Assembly (NCBI GenBank): GCA_964618455.1
Contig: CAZUAQ010000062.1
Coordinates: forward strand, 1 to 29,562
DNA from: CAZUAQ01 sp964618455
GTDB lineage: Bacteria > Planctomycetota > Phycisphaerae > UBA1845 > PWPN01
Direction: 5' to 3'
DNA length: 29,562 nt
The notes below the pieces were generated by a model that saw only the letters and a list, made by a program, of their open reading frames with translations, was not told where the DNA came from and made no database searches. Below are positions 15,351-25,145 of the stretch, in pieces (within the stretch, counting starts at the first letter, position 1; every line of letters starts with the position of its first letter). The position numbers and the translations under genes are program-made.

Positions 15351-17450
15351 ATGTGCCTGCGTACGAGACAGGATGTTATTGGCCGTTCAGCCGTCTTGAT
15401 GCTGTTCGCGGGGCTGCTGGCGGCAGTCTTACCCGGAGTGGCGCATGCGCATGCCGTCTTCGGGGAGGTCATGTCACTCAAGCAGCCCGACGGCACGCGT
15501 GTCGACGTGCGCATTTGGGGTGACGAATTCTTTCAGCACGTGGAATCCCTCGACGGCTACACGCTGATTCGCGATCCGCGCACGCAGGAGATCTGCTATG
15601 CCCGCCTGTCACTGGACGAGCGGCGACTGGTCTCGACCGGCGTGCGTGTGTACAGCCGATCCCCCGAAGAGTTACGGTTGAAGAAACATCTCCGCGTGCG
15701 CGAAGACGTACGCCACGCGTTCATCCGGTCGGCGCGTGAACGTTTCGCCCGCGAAGGCGCCACGCACACGCACGCGTTGCTGACCTCCAGCAATCCGCCC
15801 GCCACCGGGAACGTGCAGACCCTCTGCCTGATCATCGACTTTGCCGACGAGCCGGGGATCATCGCACCGTCCGAAGTGGACGACTACTGCAACCAGGTCG
15901 GATACTCTGGCTTCGGCAATAACGGGTCCGTGCGGGATTACTATTACGATATCTCCAACGGTCAGTTGACGTACACCAACTTCGTGCCGGACGCGTATTA
16001 CCGCGCGGCTCAGCCGAAGTCGTACTACACCAACCCGAGCATCACGTTCGGCTTCCGCGCGCGCGACCTGATCATCGAAGCGCTCGAGGATCTCGAAGCG
16101 TCGGGCTTTGACTTCAGCCAGTATGACTCCAACGGCGACGGGAAGATCGACGGCGTCAATGCCTTCTACGCGGGAGATATCGACAACGGCTGGTCCGAAG
16201 GACTCTGGCCGCACTCGTGGACCGTCTCCTACTCCGCCGACGGCGTCTCGACGCTCAAGTACCAGATCACCAACATGGGCAGCGCCCTGAAGCTCGGCAC
16301 GTTCTGCCACGAAACCGGCCACATGCTCTGCTTCTGGCCCGACCTTTACGACTACGGCTTCGACTCCGAGGGCGTGGGCAAGTTCTGCCTGATGAGCCAT
16401 GGTGGATCGGGCACGAACCCGACCCAGCCCTCCGCGCCGCTCAAGCACGCCGTGGGCTGGACGACGCCCACACTGCTCATCACGCCGGCCGACGGCCTGC
16501 TCCTCCCTTCGGTGGGGAACGTGGTGTACAAGTTCGACCATCCGTTCAACCCGTTCGAGTACTTCATGATCGAGAACCGCCAGAAGACCGGACGCGACTC
16601 CGGTCTGCCGGATCATGGCGTGGCCATCTGGCACGTCGACGAGAACGGGAACAACGACTTCCAGCAGATGACCCCGTTCAATCACTATCAGGTGTCGCTG
16701 CTGCAGGCCGACGGTGAGAACGACCTCGAGTACAACCAGAACACCGGGGATGCGACCGATCTCTTCGCCGCCCCGGATTTCGTGGAATGCACGCCGGTCA
16801 CCAACCCCGATACGCACTGGTGGTCCGGCGATGCCTCCGAACTCGGCATCCGCAACATCAGCACATCCGCCGCCACGATGACGTTCGACTTCGGGCTCAG
16901 TAACATTGAGCTGAACCCCGCCGCCATCGAGAACGCGACCTATCTGGGCGGGACGATCGGGGATGAGACCTTCACCGTCAGCAACTCGTATCCCACCGAA
17001 CTGGAATACAGCATCAGCGAGGACGGCAGCTTCTTCTCCGTGAGCCCCACCGCCGGTGTGACCACCGGTGAGAACGATCCGATCACCATCGATTACGACG
17101 ACGCCATGATTGCCGCCCTGCCCAAGGGCTTCTACCAGGGCACGATCACCATCGCCTCCGAGGGCGCGCTCAACGACCCGCAGGTGGTCGTCGTGACACT
17201 GATCGTGGAAACCGTTCGCCCTGATTTCGACGGCGACGAAGATGTGGACATGCTCGACTTCGCCCACTTCCAGCGTTGCATCACCGGCGAGGGCAATCCG
17301 CAGACGGACCTCGACTGCCTCGACGCCCGCCTCGACGCCGACGATGACGTGGACGCCGACGACTTCGCCTATTTCGACGCCTGCCGATCCGGCCCCGCCA
17401 TCATCGCCGACCCCGCCTGCGACGACGGGCCTCCCCAGCCGGAGGATTAG
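15351..17450 (+). CDS. Secreted M6-family metalloprotease with dockerin-like C-terminal repeats
   Basis: A zinc protease of the immune-inhibitor-A type. It has a signal peptide (about 1-34, ending GVAHA) and an N-terminal propeptide region, then a catalytic domain with HETGH at 320-324 and a downstream Met-turn-like LMSHGG. A calcium-loop-like DSNGDGKIDG (259-268) lies inside the domain. After a beta-rich region (about 520-620) come two aspartate-rich repeats, DFDGDEDVDMLDFAHFQ (from 625) and RLDADDDVDADDFAYF (about 659-674), which look like a dockerin type I pair. Such tails are a hallmark of secreted planctomycete proteins and may attach the enzyme to a surface or partner, though no cohesin is seen here. 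The ATG at 15351 has no clear ribosome site, yet gives a complete signal peptide. Confidence 0.85.
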   Translation: MCLRTRQDVIGRSAVLMLFAGLLAAVLPGVAHAHAVFGEVMSLKQPDGTRVDVRIWGDEFFQHVESLDGYTLIRDPRTQEICYARLSLDERRLVSTGVRVYSRSPEELRLKKHLRVREDVRHAFIRSARERFAREGATHTHALLTSSNPPATGNVQTLCLIIDFADEPGIIAPSEVDDYCNQVGYSGFGNNGSVRDYYYDISNGQLTYTNFVPDAYYRAAQPKSYYTNPSITFGFRARDLIIEALEDLEASGFDFSQYDSNGDGKIDGVNAFYAGDIDNGWSEGLWPHSWTVSYSADGVSTLKYQITNMGSALKLGTFCHETGHMLCFWPDLYDYGFDSEGVGKFCLMSHGGSGTNPTQPSAPLKHAVGWTTPTLLITPADGLLLPSVGNVVYKFDHPFNPFEYFMIENRQKTGRDSGLPDHGVAIWHVDENGNNDFQQMTPFNHYQVSLLQADGENDLEYNQNTGDATDLFAAPDFVECTPVTNPDTHWWSGDASELGIRNISTSAATMTFDFGLSNIELNPAAIENATYLGGTIGDETFTVSNSYPTELEYSISEDGSFFSVSPTAGVTTGENDPITIDYDDAMIAALPKGFYQGTITIASEGALNDPQVVVVTLIVETVRPDFDGDEDVDMLDFAHFQRCITGEGNPQTDLDCLDARLDADDDVDADDFAYFDACRSGPAIIADPACDDGPPQPED

Positions 17451-17481
17451 TTGAAGTCCGACGTCCTGCCCGCCTGAGGGA

Positions 17482-17501
17482 GAAGTGGACTCAACCACTT
17501 C
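17482..17501. terminator. Weak hairpin between convergent genes
   Basis: GAAGTGG (17482-17488) and CCACTTC (17495-17501) are a perfect 7-base stem with a 6-base loop. It falls between the M6 protease stop (17450) and the TAG of the opposite gene (17504-17506). No T-run is present on either side, so any termination would be weak or factor-dependent. Confidence 0.3.
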
Positions 17502-17503
17502 GT

Positions 17504-18361
17504 CTACTTCACTCGAATGACTTCCGACATGGTCACAGCCATGGCATCATGCCCTTCCTGCGACAGGTGCAGACCATCAAGCGTGGCATTCTCGGCGCCC
17601 AGCACGCGTGTGAAGAAACGCTTCGGCAGAAGCGATGCCCCATACTTGGCCGCCAACTGACGTTGCGCGCGGCCGTATGCATTTTGAAAAGGAAACAGGG
17701 GAAGCTCCACCATCAGCAGCCGGTGCTGATCCGCGGCGAGTTTCGCGAGCAGCTCATCCAGTTGCCGATGGAAGTCCTGCGCCTCCGTCTTGCCGAGCAG
17801 ATCATTACCGCCAATCTCGACGATCACGAGTGAACCGGGCACATCGATTCCCTCGGCCTGCTTACGCGCCGTGGCGACAGTCGCACCGGCCTGGGCGAGG
17901 TTGATGACTCGCAGCGGACTCATGTCGTCCAGGACAACCGGCCAGCAACGGTGCGATGTACCCATCCCGGCGCTGATCGAGTCGCCAAGCACATATACGA
18001 CCGTACTCTGCTCAACGCGAATCCCGGGTGGTATGCGATAGTTGATTTCGAGCCCGACCATGAATGAGGTGACGGCCACAAACAAGGCGTAAGCCATAAC
18101 ACGAGAACGCAATCTCGACCGTGAGCGCGCGTCCATCAACAGCACGATCACGACTGTCGTTCCCCAGATCAGATACAACCAAAACGGCAACGGTGTAGCG
18201 GAGATGACAACCAGCACCGCGCCCAGCACTGCCACAAGAGTCATCCCCCGCTTCACATGCTTGCGCCGAAAGCGAAGGGCAACGCCCATCGCGAGAAGGA
18301 CGAGCCCCATCCCCACGAAGAAAAACGTGCCGTCCGCGAAATGGAACACGAAAGGATGCAT
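17504..18361 (-). CDS. Membrane-anchored SGNH/GDSL-family hydrolase
   Basis: The ATG at 18361 is preceded by GGGGA 5 bases upstream, better than the GTG at 18409. The first 105 residues form four membrane helices (about 12-29, 40-55, 58-76 and 88-104), with basic loops after the first and third. The rest is an SGNH esterase domain: YVLGDSISAGMG with Ser128, a GGND block III, and the C-terminal DGLHLSQEGH with the catalytic Asp and His. All four catalytic blocks are present. Family members hydrolyse lipids, acetyl-xylan or peptidoglycan O-acetyl groups. The fold puts the hydrolase after the last helix, on one face of the membrane. The substrate is unknown. The gene converges with the M6 protease and is divergent from enolase. 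Confidence 0.85.
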   Translation of the reverse strand: MHPFVFHFADGTFFFVGMGLVLLAMGVALRFRRKHVKRGMTLVAVLGAVLVVISATPLPFWLYLIWGTTVVIVLLMDARSRSRLRSRVMAYALFVAVTSFMVGLEINYRIPPGIRVEQSTVVYVLGDSISAGMGTSHRCWPVVLDDMSPLRVINLAQAGATVATARKQAEGIDVPGSLVIVEIGGNDLLGKTEAQDFHRQLDELLAKLAADQHRLLMVELPLFPFQNAYGRAQRQLAAKYGASLLPKRFFTRVLGAENATLDGLHLSQEGHDAMAVTMSEVIRVK

Positions 18362-18516
18362 GAAGTCCCCGCGTGCGTGGATTCCCCCGGGTGAGCTACC
18401 GCCTGCCACACACGATCTATCTGATTATACCCCGACAATGCGATCATTGATTTCCTGATTGACTCCGCCTATGCCCCCCTCCCCATGCAGATTCGGTTAA
18501 GCCCGCAGCAGCTTTC

Positions 18517-18544
18517 TTGACCGAAAACCCGTCATCGCTATAGT
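18517..18544 (+). promoter_or_regulatory. Sigma70-type promoter of the enolase gene
   Basis: TTGACC (18517-18522; 5 of 6) and TATAGT (18539-18544; 5 of 6) are 16 bases apart. Transcription would begin near 18551, giving a leader of about 64 bases to the ATG at 18615. Confidence 0.65.
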
Positions 18545-18614
18545 TGAGGCCCTTCGTCGGGGTCGGCCCGGCGGCGTTTAATCTACTGTGATTGACCACA
18601 CCAGCGAGCATCCG

Positions 18615-19916
<1,302 letters not shown>

Positions 19917-19962
19917 GCCGGTCCGGCACTCGCTGAAACGCTATCACGGACAGGACCCGACC

Positions 19963-19994
19963 ACGCCGCATCGGAACGCCGATGCGGCGTTTTT
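19963..19994 (+). terminator. Intrinsic terminator of enolase
   Basis: ACGCCGCATCGG (19963-19974) and CCGATGCGGCGT (19979-19990) are a perfect 12-base stem with a 4-base loop AACG, followed by a T-run (19990-19994). It is 46 bases after the enolase stop. Confidence 0.9.
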
Positions 19995-20025
19995 CATGGC
20001 TCTACCGGCCCCCCGACCTCCCGCT

Positions 20026-20053
20026 TTGACACGCCGGAGCGACGCACTATCCT
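20026..20053 (+). promoter_or_regulatory. Promoter of the membrane protein gene at 20174
   Basis: A consensus TTGACA (20026-20031) and TATCCT (20048-20053) are 16 bases apart. Transcription would begin near 20060, leaving a leader of about 113 bases. Confidence 0.55.
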
Positions 20054-20068
20054 GATTGCCGAGAGATT

Positions 20069-20149
20069 GGCGATAAATCCGCACCGGAAGGAGGCCCGTT
20101 GAGTCCACTGGCCGTCAACGCCCTTTTCGGACGATAGGAAGGTATCGCC
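20069..20149 (+). promoter_or_regulatory. Structured leader with a strong ribosome site and a 12-codon open frame
   Basis: GGCGATA (20069-20075) pairs with TATCGCC (20143-20149), and the stem extends by two more pairs. The loop encloses AAGGAGG (20088-20094), then a TTG at 20099 opening a 12-codon frame that ends with TAG at 20135-20137. The real gene has its own AGGAG at 20165-20169. This could be a leader peptide or a translational control element. Confidence 0.35.
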
Positions 20150-20173
20150 GACATCGCTCAGTCCAGGAGTTTC

Positions 20174-20743
20174 ATGATGACCGCAAGCCCGGAGACGATC
20201 ACCGCCGAAGAATACCTTCGCGGCCGGACCGCCGGACACATCATCATGTTCTGGATGCTGATGACACTCGCCGTCCTCGTGTTCACGCCATGCGTCCTGG
20301 TCCCCATCTGGCTTGAAACCAAGGAGCTTCACCAAGCCGAGCAGCAGATGGCCGCCCTGGTCGAGTCCCTGGAGCGTCAGGTCGAGACCAACGAGCGGCA
20401 TGCCGATGCCCTGGCGGAAGATCCACTGGTCAACCAGCGGCTGGTTCGCGAGCAATTGAACGTCGTTCGTGAAGGGGAGGAAGTCCTGCGATGGACCCCC
20501 GAAGAGCTGGCGGCGATGAAAACCACTCCCTCGCCGGTGAACGTCGACCCCGCGCCCGCGCGGCCTCCGTGGCCCTCCTGGGTCAGCCGCGGCACCGCCT
20601 GGCTGCCCAACTGGCCCTGGGAAAAACTCTTTGCCGAATCCCCCCAACGCCCCATGCTCATGATCATGGCCGGGGGACTGCTGCTCGCCGCATTCGTGCT
20701 TTACTCCCCCGTACCTCTCCCGCAAAAAACATCGGCGTCGTAA
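20174..20743 (+). CDS. Two-helix membrane protein with a coiled-coil segment
   Basis: 189 residues, family not recognised. There is a membrane helix at about 21-45 (the N-terminal end is short and acidic), then a predicted coiled coil at about 48-75 (Leu/Ala/Glu-rich), a hydrophilic region with WTPEEL and a Pro- and Trp-rich section (about 123-150), then a second helix at 160-178. Both termini are thus on the same side. The layout resembles periplasmic-loop or septum-type membrane proteins but no catalytic motif is visible. AGGAG lies 4 bases before the first ATG (20174) and 7 before the second (20177), so either may be used. It has its own promoter after the enolase terminator and is followed by 723 gene-free bases. 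Confidence 0.65.
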   Translation: MMTASPETITAEEYLRGRTAGHIIMFWMLMTLAVLVFTPCVLVPIWLETKELHQAEQQMAALVESLERQVETNERHADALAEDPLVNQRLVREQLNVVREGEEVLRWTPEELAAMKTTPSPVNVDPAPARPPWPSWVSRGTAWLPNWPWEKLFAESPQRPMLMIMAGGLLLAAFVLYSPVPLPQKTSAS

Positions 20744-20812
20744 CGGCAGGATTCCGTAAGTCGGTACGATCGCGGCATACTGTCAACACCGCCCTGCCCG
20801 CGCGCATAAAAA

Positions 20813-20866
20813 AACCATCCTGACGGCCGGTCGGGGGGGGGTCGTGGAGAAGCTGCCAGGATGGTT
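20813..20866. repeat. Stem-loop copy 1, CCATCCTG/CAGGATGG
   Basis: AACCATCCTG (20813-20822) and CAGGATGGTT (20857-20866) are a perfect 10-base stem, extended inward by CGGC/GCTG after one mismatch. The loop holds a run of nine G and GTGGAGAA. Seven A (20808-20814) lie just outside the left arm. Read on the minus strand this is a stem followed by T7, which looks like an intrinsic terminator, although no minus-strand gene ends here. Confidence 0.6.
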
Positions 20867-21126
20867 ATCAATCATGTACGCAACTTTACTTATACGGGCA
20901 CATATACTTCGGTACCTGAGGCCCGTTCGGATATAGGGAATCCTCCTTCTTTGCCTCTTTTTCAATGCCCTGGAAGGCCTCCTTGCCGGCCCAATGCAGG
21001 CTGACTCATGCGTGCCTGATAATTCTTTTGCACAGGTAATCACCCTTCCCTGAATCGACCAAGACAGAGAGCGGAGGCGAGCCGCCATCCGTTGTCACCC
21101 CGGGCACCTTTTTCGCGATCACTCAT

Positions 21127-21173
21127 CCATCCTGGCGGCTTGTCCGGGGGGCATGGAGTAACCGCCAGGATGG
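21127..21173. repeat. Stem-loop copy 2, CCATCCTGGCGG/CCGCCAGGATGG
   Basis: CCATCCTGGCGG (21127-21138) and CCGCCAGGATGG (21162-21173) are a perfect 12-base stem. The 23-base loop holds six G followed by CATGGAGTAA. It shares the outer stem, the G-run and the TGGAG element with copy 1 about 310 bases upstream. No A- or T-run flanks it. Confidence 0.6.
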
Positions 21174-21466
21174 TCCGAGTTGTGACCTCGAGCATGACAG
21201 AACCATCATCGTCTGGCCGACTGTGTGTATGCATAGGGGATCTGCCCATTCTGTGGAACTTTTTTAGATCACATGGCTCTTGATGGTGGAGGTGACGCCT
21301 TCAAGCTGATGATGACCGGCAGCGCTTTCCGATCTCTCGAGTGCCCAAGCGTGAGGACCGGCCTCATGTTTCGACGGTCGAGGTGTGCGGAGCTCTCTTT
21401 CGCCGGATGTCGCTCCCTGCTGAGCCGGTGCTTCAAAAGTGACCACGAATCGCTAAACTCTGCCGT

Positions 21467-23239
21467 ATGCGTTATGTGATCCCCCTGTTGATGCTGGGTC
21501 TGTTCGGCGTCGCCTTCTGGCTGAGTACATCTACCCACCAGCCTGACGCCGACTTCCGGTTCATCAACCGCGGCACGATCACCACGCTCGATCCCGCCGC
21601 CATGAGCTGGATGCAGGATATCCGCCTGGCCCTGACGATCTACGAAGGGCTCTATGCGTATCACCCCGAGACGACCCTGCCGATCCCGGGCTCGGCCCAT
21701 CCGCCGAAGATTTCCGAGGATCGACGCACGTATACCTTTCGGATCCGCGACGAAGCCCGCTGGAGCAACGGCGATCCGCTGACCGCCGACGACTTCGTCT
21801 TCGCCTGGCGAAGGGCGTTCGAGCCGGGCACCGCCGCCGACTACAGCTTCTTCTTCCATTTGATCGAGGGCGTCCCCGAATACACCCAGTGGCGCATCGA
21901 AGCGACCGAACGCCTCGGCAAGATCGGGAATGATGACGAGCGGGAGACCGCCTGCGAGGCTCACCTTCGGGAAGCCGACCGGCGTTTCGCCGAAAGCGTG
22001 CGCATTCGGGCCCTGGACGACAAGACGCTGGAAGTCCGACTGGTCCGACCGGTGGCGTACTTCCTGGATCTCTGCGCGTTCAGCATCTTCGTGCCGCTGC
22101 ACCGCGCCTCGGTCGAGCGATTCCGCGTGGATGACGAAGCGCACAACGGACTGATCTACTATGACGAGCAGTGGGTCAAGCCGGGCAACACGCATCACAA
22201 CGGCCCGTACACGATGACCGACTGGCAGTTCAAGCGCTCCATCACCGTGCGCAAAAACCCCCACTACTGGGACATCGACAACGTCCACCTCGACTCGATC
22301 GAAATGGTGGACGTTCATGAGCCGAACTCGGCGTGGCTCTCGTACGACGGGGGACGCGTCGACTGGCTGAGCAGCATCGACACGGATTACACGCCGGAGT
22401 TGATCGCCTCCAGCCACTCGCCCCTTCCGGGATCCATCAATCACACCGGAACCACGCGCAACGACATCCACGCCTTCCCCGCCTTCGGCACGTACTTCTA
22501 CAACTTCAACTGCGGCGAGACACTGCCGGACGGCTCGCCCAATCCGTTCAAGGATCCGCGTGTCCGGCAGGCATTCACCATGGCGGTGGACAAGCAATTG
22601 CTCATCGACGAGGTGGTGCGCCTGGGCAATCCGGTCGCGACCACGTTCGTACCGCCGGACAGTATCCCGGGATACCCGCGCGTCGAGGGCCTGCCGTACG
22701 ATCCTGAGGCGGCGCGGCAACTGCTCGCCGAGGCGGGCTATCCCGACGGCAAGGGCATTCCGGAGATCGAAATCCTCTACAACACCGGTTTCCAGCACGG
22801 GAAGATCGCCCAGGCCATCATGGACATGTGGATTCATGAATTCGGCATCTCCGGCCATATCAAGGGGCTGGAGGTGAAGACGTTCCGCGTGGACAAGCGC
22901 AACACCAATTACGTGATCTGCCGGGCAAGCTGGTACGGGGATTACGGCGACCCGACCACGTTCCTGGAAATGTTCCAGACCGAGAACGGCAACAACGACT
23001 CGGACTACAGCGACCCGGTCTACGACAAGATGCTCGAAGACGCGGAGATGGAAATCGATCCGCAGAAGCGCCTGGAATTGCTGGCCGAGGCGGAGCGTTA
23101 CCTCGTCAACGAGACGCTGCCCCTGCTGCCGCTTTACCAGTACGTGAACGTCTTCGCGTTCGACCCGGATCACGTCAAGAACCTGTACCTCACGCCGCGC
23201 ATGATGACGGTACTCAAGGCGGTGGAGGTGGCCCCATGA
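21467..23239 (+). CDS. oppA: Oligopeptide ABC transporter substrate-binding protein (SBP_bac_5)
   Basis: Captures peptides outside the membrane and delivers them to the permease pair. The N-terminal 20 residues form a membrane anchor or uncleaved signal (YVIPLLMLGLFGVAFWLS); there is no lipobox cysteine. The family signature is clear: ARWSNGDPLTADDFVFAWRR (about 99-118), HHNGPYTMTDW, KNPHYWD, and DPRVRQAFTMAVDK. This matches OppA-type binding proteins more than nickel or dipeptide ones. The ATG at 21467 has no ribosome site, though TTCAAA and TAAACT sit 16 bases apart just upstream and could make a nearly leaderless message. Its stop overlaps the next start by 4 bases, so it is co-translated with the permeases. 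Confidence 0.9.
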   Translation: MRYVIPLLMLGLFGVAFWLSTSTHQPDADFRFINRGTITTLDPAAMSWMQDIRLALTIYEGLYAYHPETTLPIPGSAHPPKISEDRRTYTFRIRDEARWSNGDPLTADDFVFAWRRAFEPGTAADYSFFFHLIEGVPEYTQWRIEATERLGKIGNDDERETACEAHLREADRRFAESVRIRALDDKTLEVRLVRPVAYFLDLCAFSIFVPLHRASVERFRVDDEAHNGLIYYDEQWVKPGNTHHNGPYTMTDWQFKRSITVRKNPHYWDIDNVHLDSIEMVDVHEPNSAWLSYDGGRVDWLSSIDTDYTPELIASSHSPLPGSINHTGTTRNDIHAFPAFGTYFYNFNCGETLPDGSPNPFKDPRVRQAFTMAVDKQLLIDEVVRLGNPVATTFVPPDSIPGYPRVEGLPYDPEAARQLLAEAGYPDGKGIPEIEILYNTGFQHGKIAQAIMDMWIHEFGISGHIKGLEVKTFRVDKRNTNYVICRASWYGDYGDPTTFLEMFQTENGNNDSDYSDPVYDKMLEDAEMEIDPQKRLELLAEAERYLVNETLPLLPLYQYVNVFAFDPDHVKNLYLTPRMMTVLKAVEVAP

Positions 23240-24156
23240 CCCGCCGCATCCTCGCCCGCCTGCTCCAGGGGGTGGTCGTCATCTGGATCATCTACACGGT
23301 GACCTTTCTCCTGGTCATCATCCTGCCCGGCGACCCGTTCGACCGCGAGGACGGGCGCAACATCTCCCCCGTCATTCAACAGGCGCTCAAGCAGAAGTAC
23401 GGCATGGAAGACAGCTGGGCGTTCTACGGCAACTACCTGATGCGCATGATGCGTTTCGATTTCGGAGAATCGCTCTATTACAAGGACTGGACGTGCAACC
23501 AGATCATCGCCGGCTCACTGCCGGTCTCGGTGGCGCTGGGAGCGTGGGCGCTGGCCCTGGCGTTGGCCTTCGGCGTGACCTTCGGCGTGCTGGGGGCGGT
23601 GTACCGCTACACGTGGATCGATTACGTCACCCTGTTCATCGCCATCCTGGGCGTGAGCATCCCGAGCTTCGTGATCGGGGCGGGGCTGCTCATCATCTTC
23701 GCGATCATGCTCGGCATCGCCCCGGTCGGCGGCTGGGGCACCTTCGCCCAGTTGTGGCTGCCGGGCATCGCCCTGAGCATGCCTTTCATGGCCTACATCG
23801 CCCGGCTCACGCGTCTGGGCATGCTGGACGTGATGAACAGCGACTTCGTCCGCACCGCCCGGGCCAAGGGATGCACCCCGTACGTGGTCATCGCCCATCA
23901 CGCGCTGAAGGTGGCTTTCCTGCCGGTGCTGAGTTACCTCGGCCCGGCGGCGGCGTACATCATGACCGGATCTTTCGTGATCGAGAAAGTCTTCAACATC
24001 CCGGGCATGGGCATGCACTTCGTGGAATCGGTCACCAACAAGGACCAGATGCTGATCCTGGCGGTGGTCATGGTGATGAGCGTGCTGATCGTGATCTTCA
24101 ACCTGGTGGTGGACCTGCTGTATTCCTGGTTTGATCCTCGGATCGAGAGCGCCTGA
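23236..24156 (+). CDS. oppB: Oligopeptide ABC transporter permease, OppB type
   Basis: One of the two inner-membrane subunits of the peptide importer. 306 residues with six membrane helices; the N-terminal ILARLLQGVVVIWIIYTVTF and the LPGDPFDR loop are typical. The ATPase-contact EAA region reads RTARAKGCTPYVVIAHHALK (about 212-231). The C-terminal FVIEKVFNIPGMGMHFVES favours OppB over DppB. The start ATG overlaps the stop of the binding protein gene by 4 bases (ATGA), so it depends on translation of that gene. The next permease starts 14 bases after the stop. Confidence 0.9.
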   Translation: MTRRILARLLQGVVVIWIIYTVTFLLVIILPGDPFDREDGRNISPVIQQALKQKYGMEDSWAFYGNYLMRMMRFDFGESLYYKDWTCNQIIAGSLPVSVALGAWALALALAFGVTFGVLGAVYRYTWIDYVTLFIAILGVSIPSFVIGAGLLIIFAIMLGIAPVGGWGTFAQLWLPGIALSMPFMAYIARLTRLGMLDVMNSDFVRTARAKGCTPYVVIAHHALKVAFLPVLSYLGPAAAYIMTGSFVIEKVFNIPGMGMHFVESVTNKDQMLILAVVMVMSVLIVIFNLVVDLLYSWFDPRIESA

Positions 24157-24169
24157 CGCAAGGGGCACG

Positions 24170-25042
24170 ATGGACCGACGTTGGCGGACATTCTGGCGCA
24201 ATCGACCGGCGGTGGTGAGCCTGATCGTCTTTGCCGCCATCGCCGTCATGTGCGTGCTGCTGTTTCCCTGGGCGGACGACGTCTACCGCACGAGTGACCT
24301 CGAACTGGCGCGGCATGCGCCGGCAGAGGCACCGCCGATCGGCACGGACACGCTCGGCCGGCCGATGTGGGCCCGATGCGTCGTCGGCGGACTGATCAGC
24401 CTGATGGTGGGCCTGGCGTCGGCGATGATCGCGGTGACGGTGGGCGTCTGCTGGGGGGCGATGGCGGGCATGGCAGGGGGACGGGTCGATGCCGCCATGA
24501 TGCGCTTCGTCGACATCCTTTACGGACTGCCGTACATCCTGCTGGTCATCCTGATCAAAATCGCCTTTGAAGATCGCCTTCGATCGGTGTTCGGCGGCAA
24601 CTTCAGCAACGTGCTGATCCTGGTCCTGGCGATCGGCTCGGTGAGCTGGTTGACCATGGCCCGGGTGATTCGCGGGCAGGTGCTGTCGCTGCGTCAGCAG
24701 CCTTTCGTGGAGGCGGCCCGCGCGCTGGGGGTGCGGCCCGCGCGCATTCTCGTGGCCCACCTGCTGCCGAACCTCGTCGGGCCGATCATCGTCTATGCGA
24801 CCTTGACCGTGCCCCAGGCCATCCTGCAGGAATCGTTCCTGAGCTTTCTGGGCATTGGCATTCAGGAACCGCTGCCGAGCTGGGGCAACCTCGCCGCCGA
24901 AGGCGTCACCGCCATCAATAACGTCGAAAGCTTCTGGTGGCTGGTCGTCTTTCCCTGCGGGCTGCTGAGTGTTACCCTGTTGTGCCTGAACTTCATCGGA
25001 GACGGTCTGCGGGATGCGTTCGATCCTAAAACAAGCCGCTGA
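24170..25042 (+). CDS. oppC: Oligopeptide ABC transporter permease, OppC type
   Basis: Partner permease of the OppB subunit. From the ATG at 24170 it has 290 residues; AGGGG sits about 5 bases upstream, and the open frame back to 24131 overlaps OppB and is not needed. The first helix is at about 14-34. The family segment PPIGTDTLGRPMWARCVVGG and the EAA loop VEAARALGVRPARILVAHLL are present, with LQESFLSFLGIGIQEPLPSW near the C-terminus. This closes the first cassette: no ATPase gene follows before the next binding protein, which starts 104 bases on. Confidence 0.9.
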   Translation: MDRRWRTFWRNRPAVVSLIVFAAIAVMCVLLFPWADDVYRTSDLELARHAPAEAPPIGTDTLGRPMWARCVVGGLISLMVGLASAMIAVTVGVCWGAMAGMAGGRVDAAMMRFVDILYGLPYILLVILIKIAFEDRLRSVFGGNFSNVLILVLAIGSVSWLTMARVIRGQVLSLRQQPFVEAARALGVRPARILVAHLLPNLVGPIIVYATLTVPQAILQESFLSFLGIGIQEPLPSWGNLAAEGVTAINNVESFWWLVVFPCGLLSVTLLCLNFIGDGLRDAFDPKTSR

Positions 25043-25145
25043 GATGAAGCTATCATCGTTAAGTACCTCTTCATGGTTGGCATTATCAATCTGCACATTC
25101 TGAAGAGTGACGCCCCAATCAGCCGCAAATGGACGGGTGCTATTC

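Larger units (their letters stand above)
20744..21466. other. Gene-free interval with two related stem-loops
   Basis: About 720 bases between the membrane protein and the first oligopeptide-binding protein. The open frames here are short, in several registers and without ribosome sites, and none looks like a known protein. What stands out is a pair of similar stem-loops at 20813-20866 and 21127-21173. No tRNA cloverleaf or rRNA segment is recognised. Confidence 0.6.

Noticed and set aside
21151..21161. Start-stop minimal frame ATG-GAG-TAA in the loop of stem-loop copy 2
   Set aside because: Copy 1 has GTG-GAG-AAG at the same place, so the start-stop is not conserved.
20874..21283. Small peptides starting just after each stem-loop (20 and 29 codons)
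   Set aside because: No ribosome site, no similarity to each other, and codon use unlike the neighbours.
25079..25096. Possible sigma54 promoter before the second binding protein
   Set aside because: TGGCA is present but the GC element is two bases too far away, so the -24/-12 spacing is wrong.
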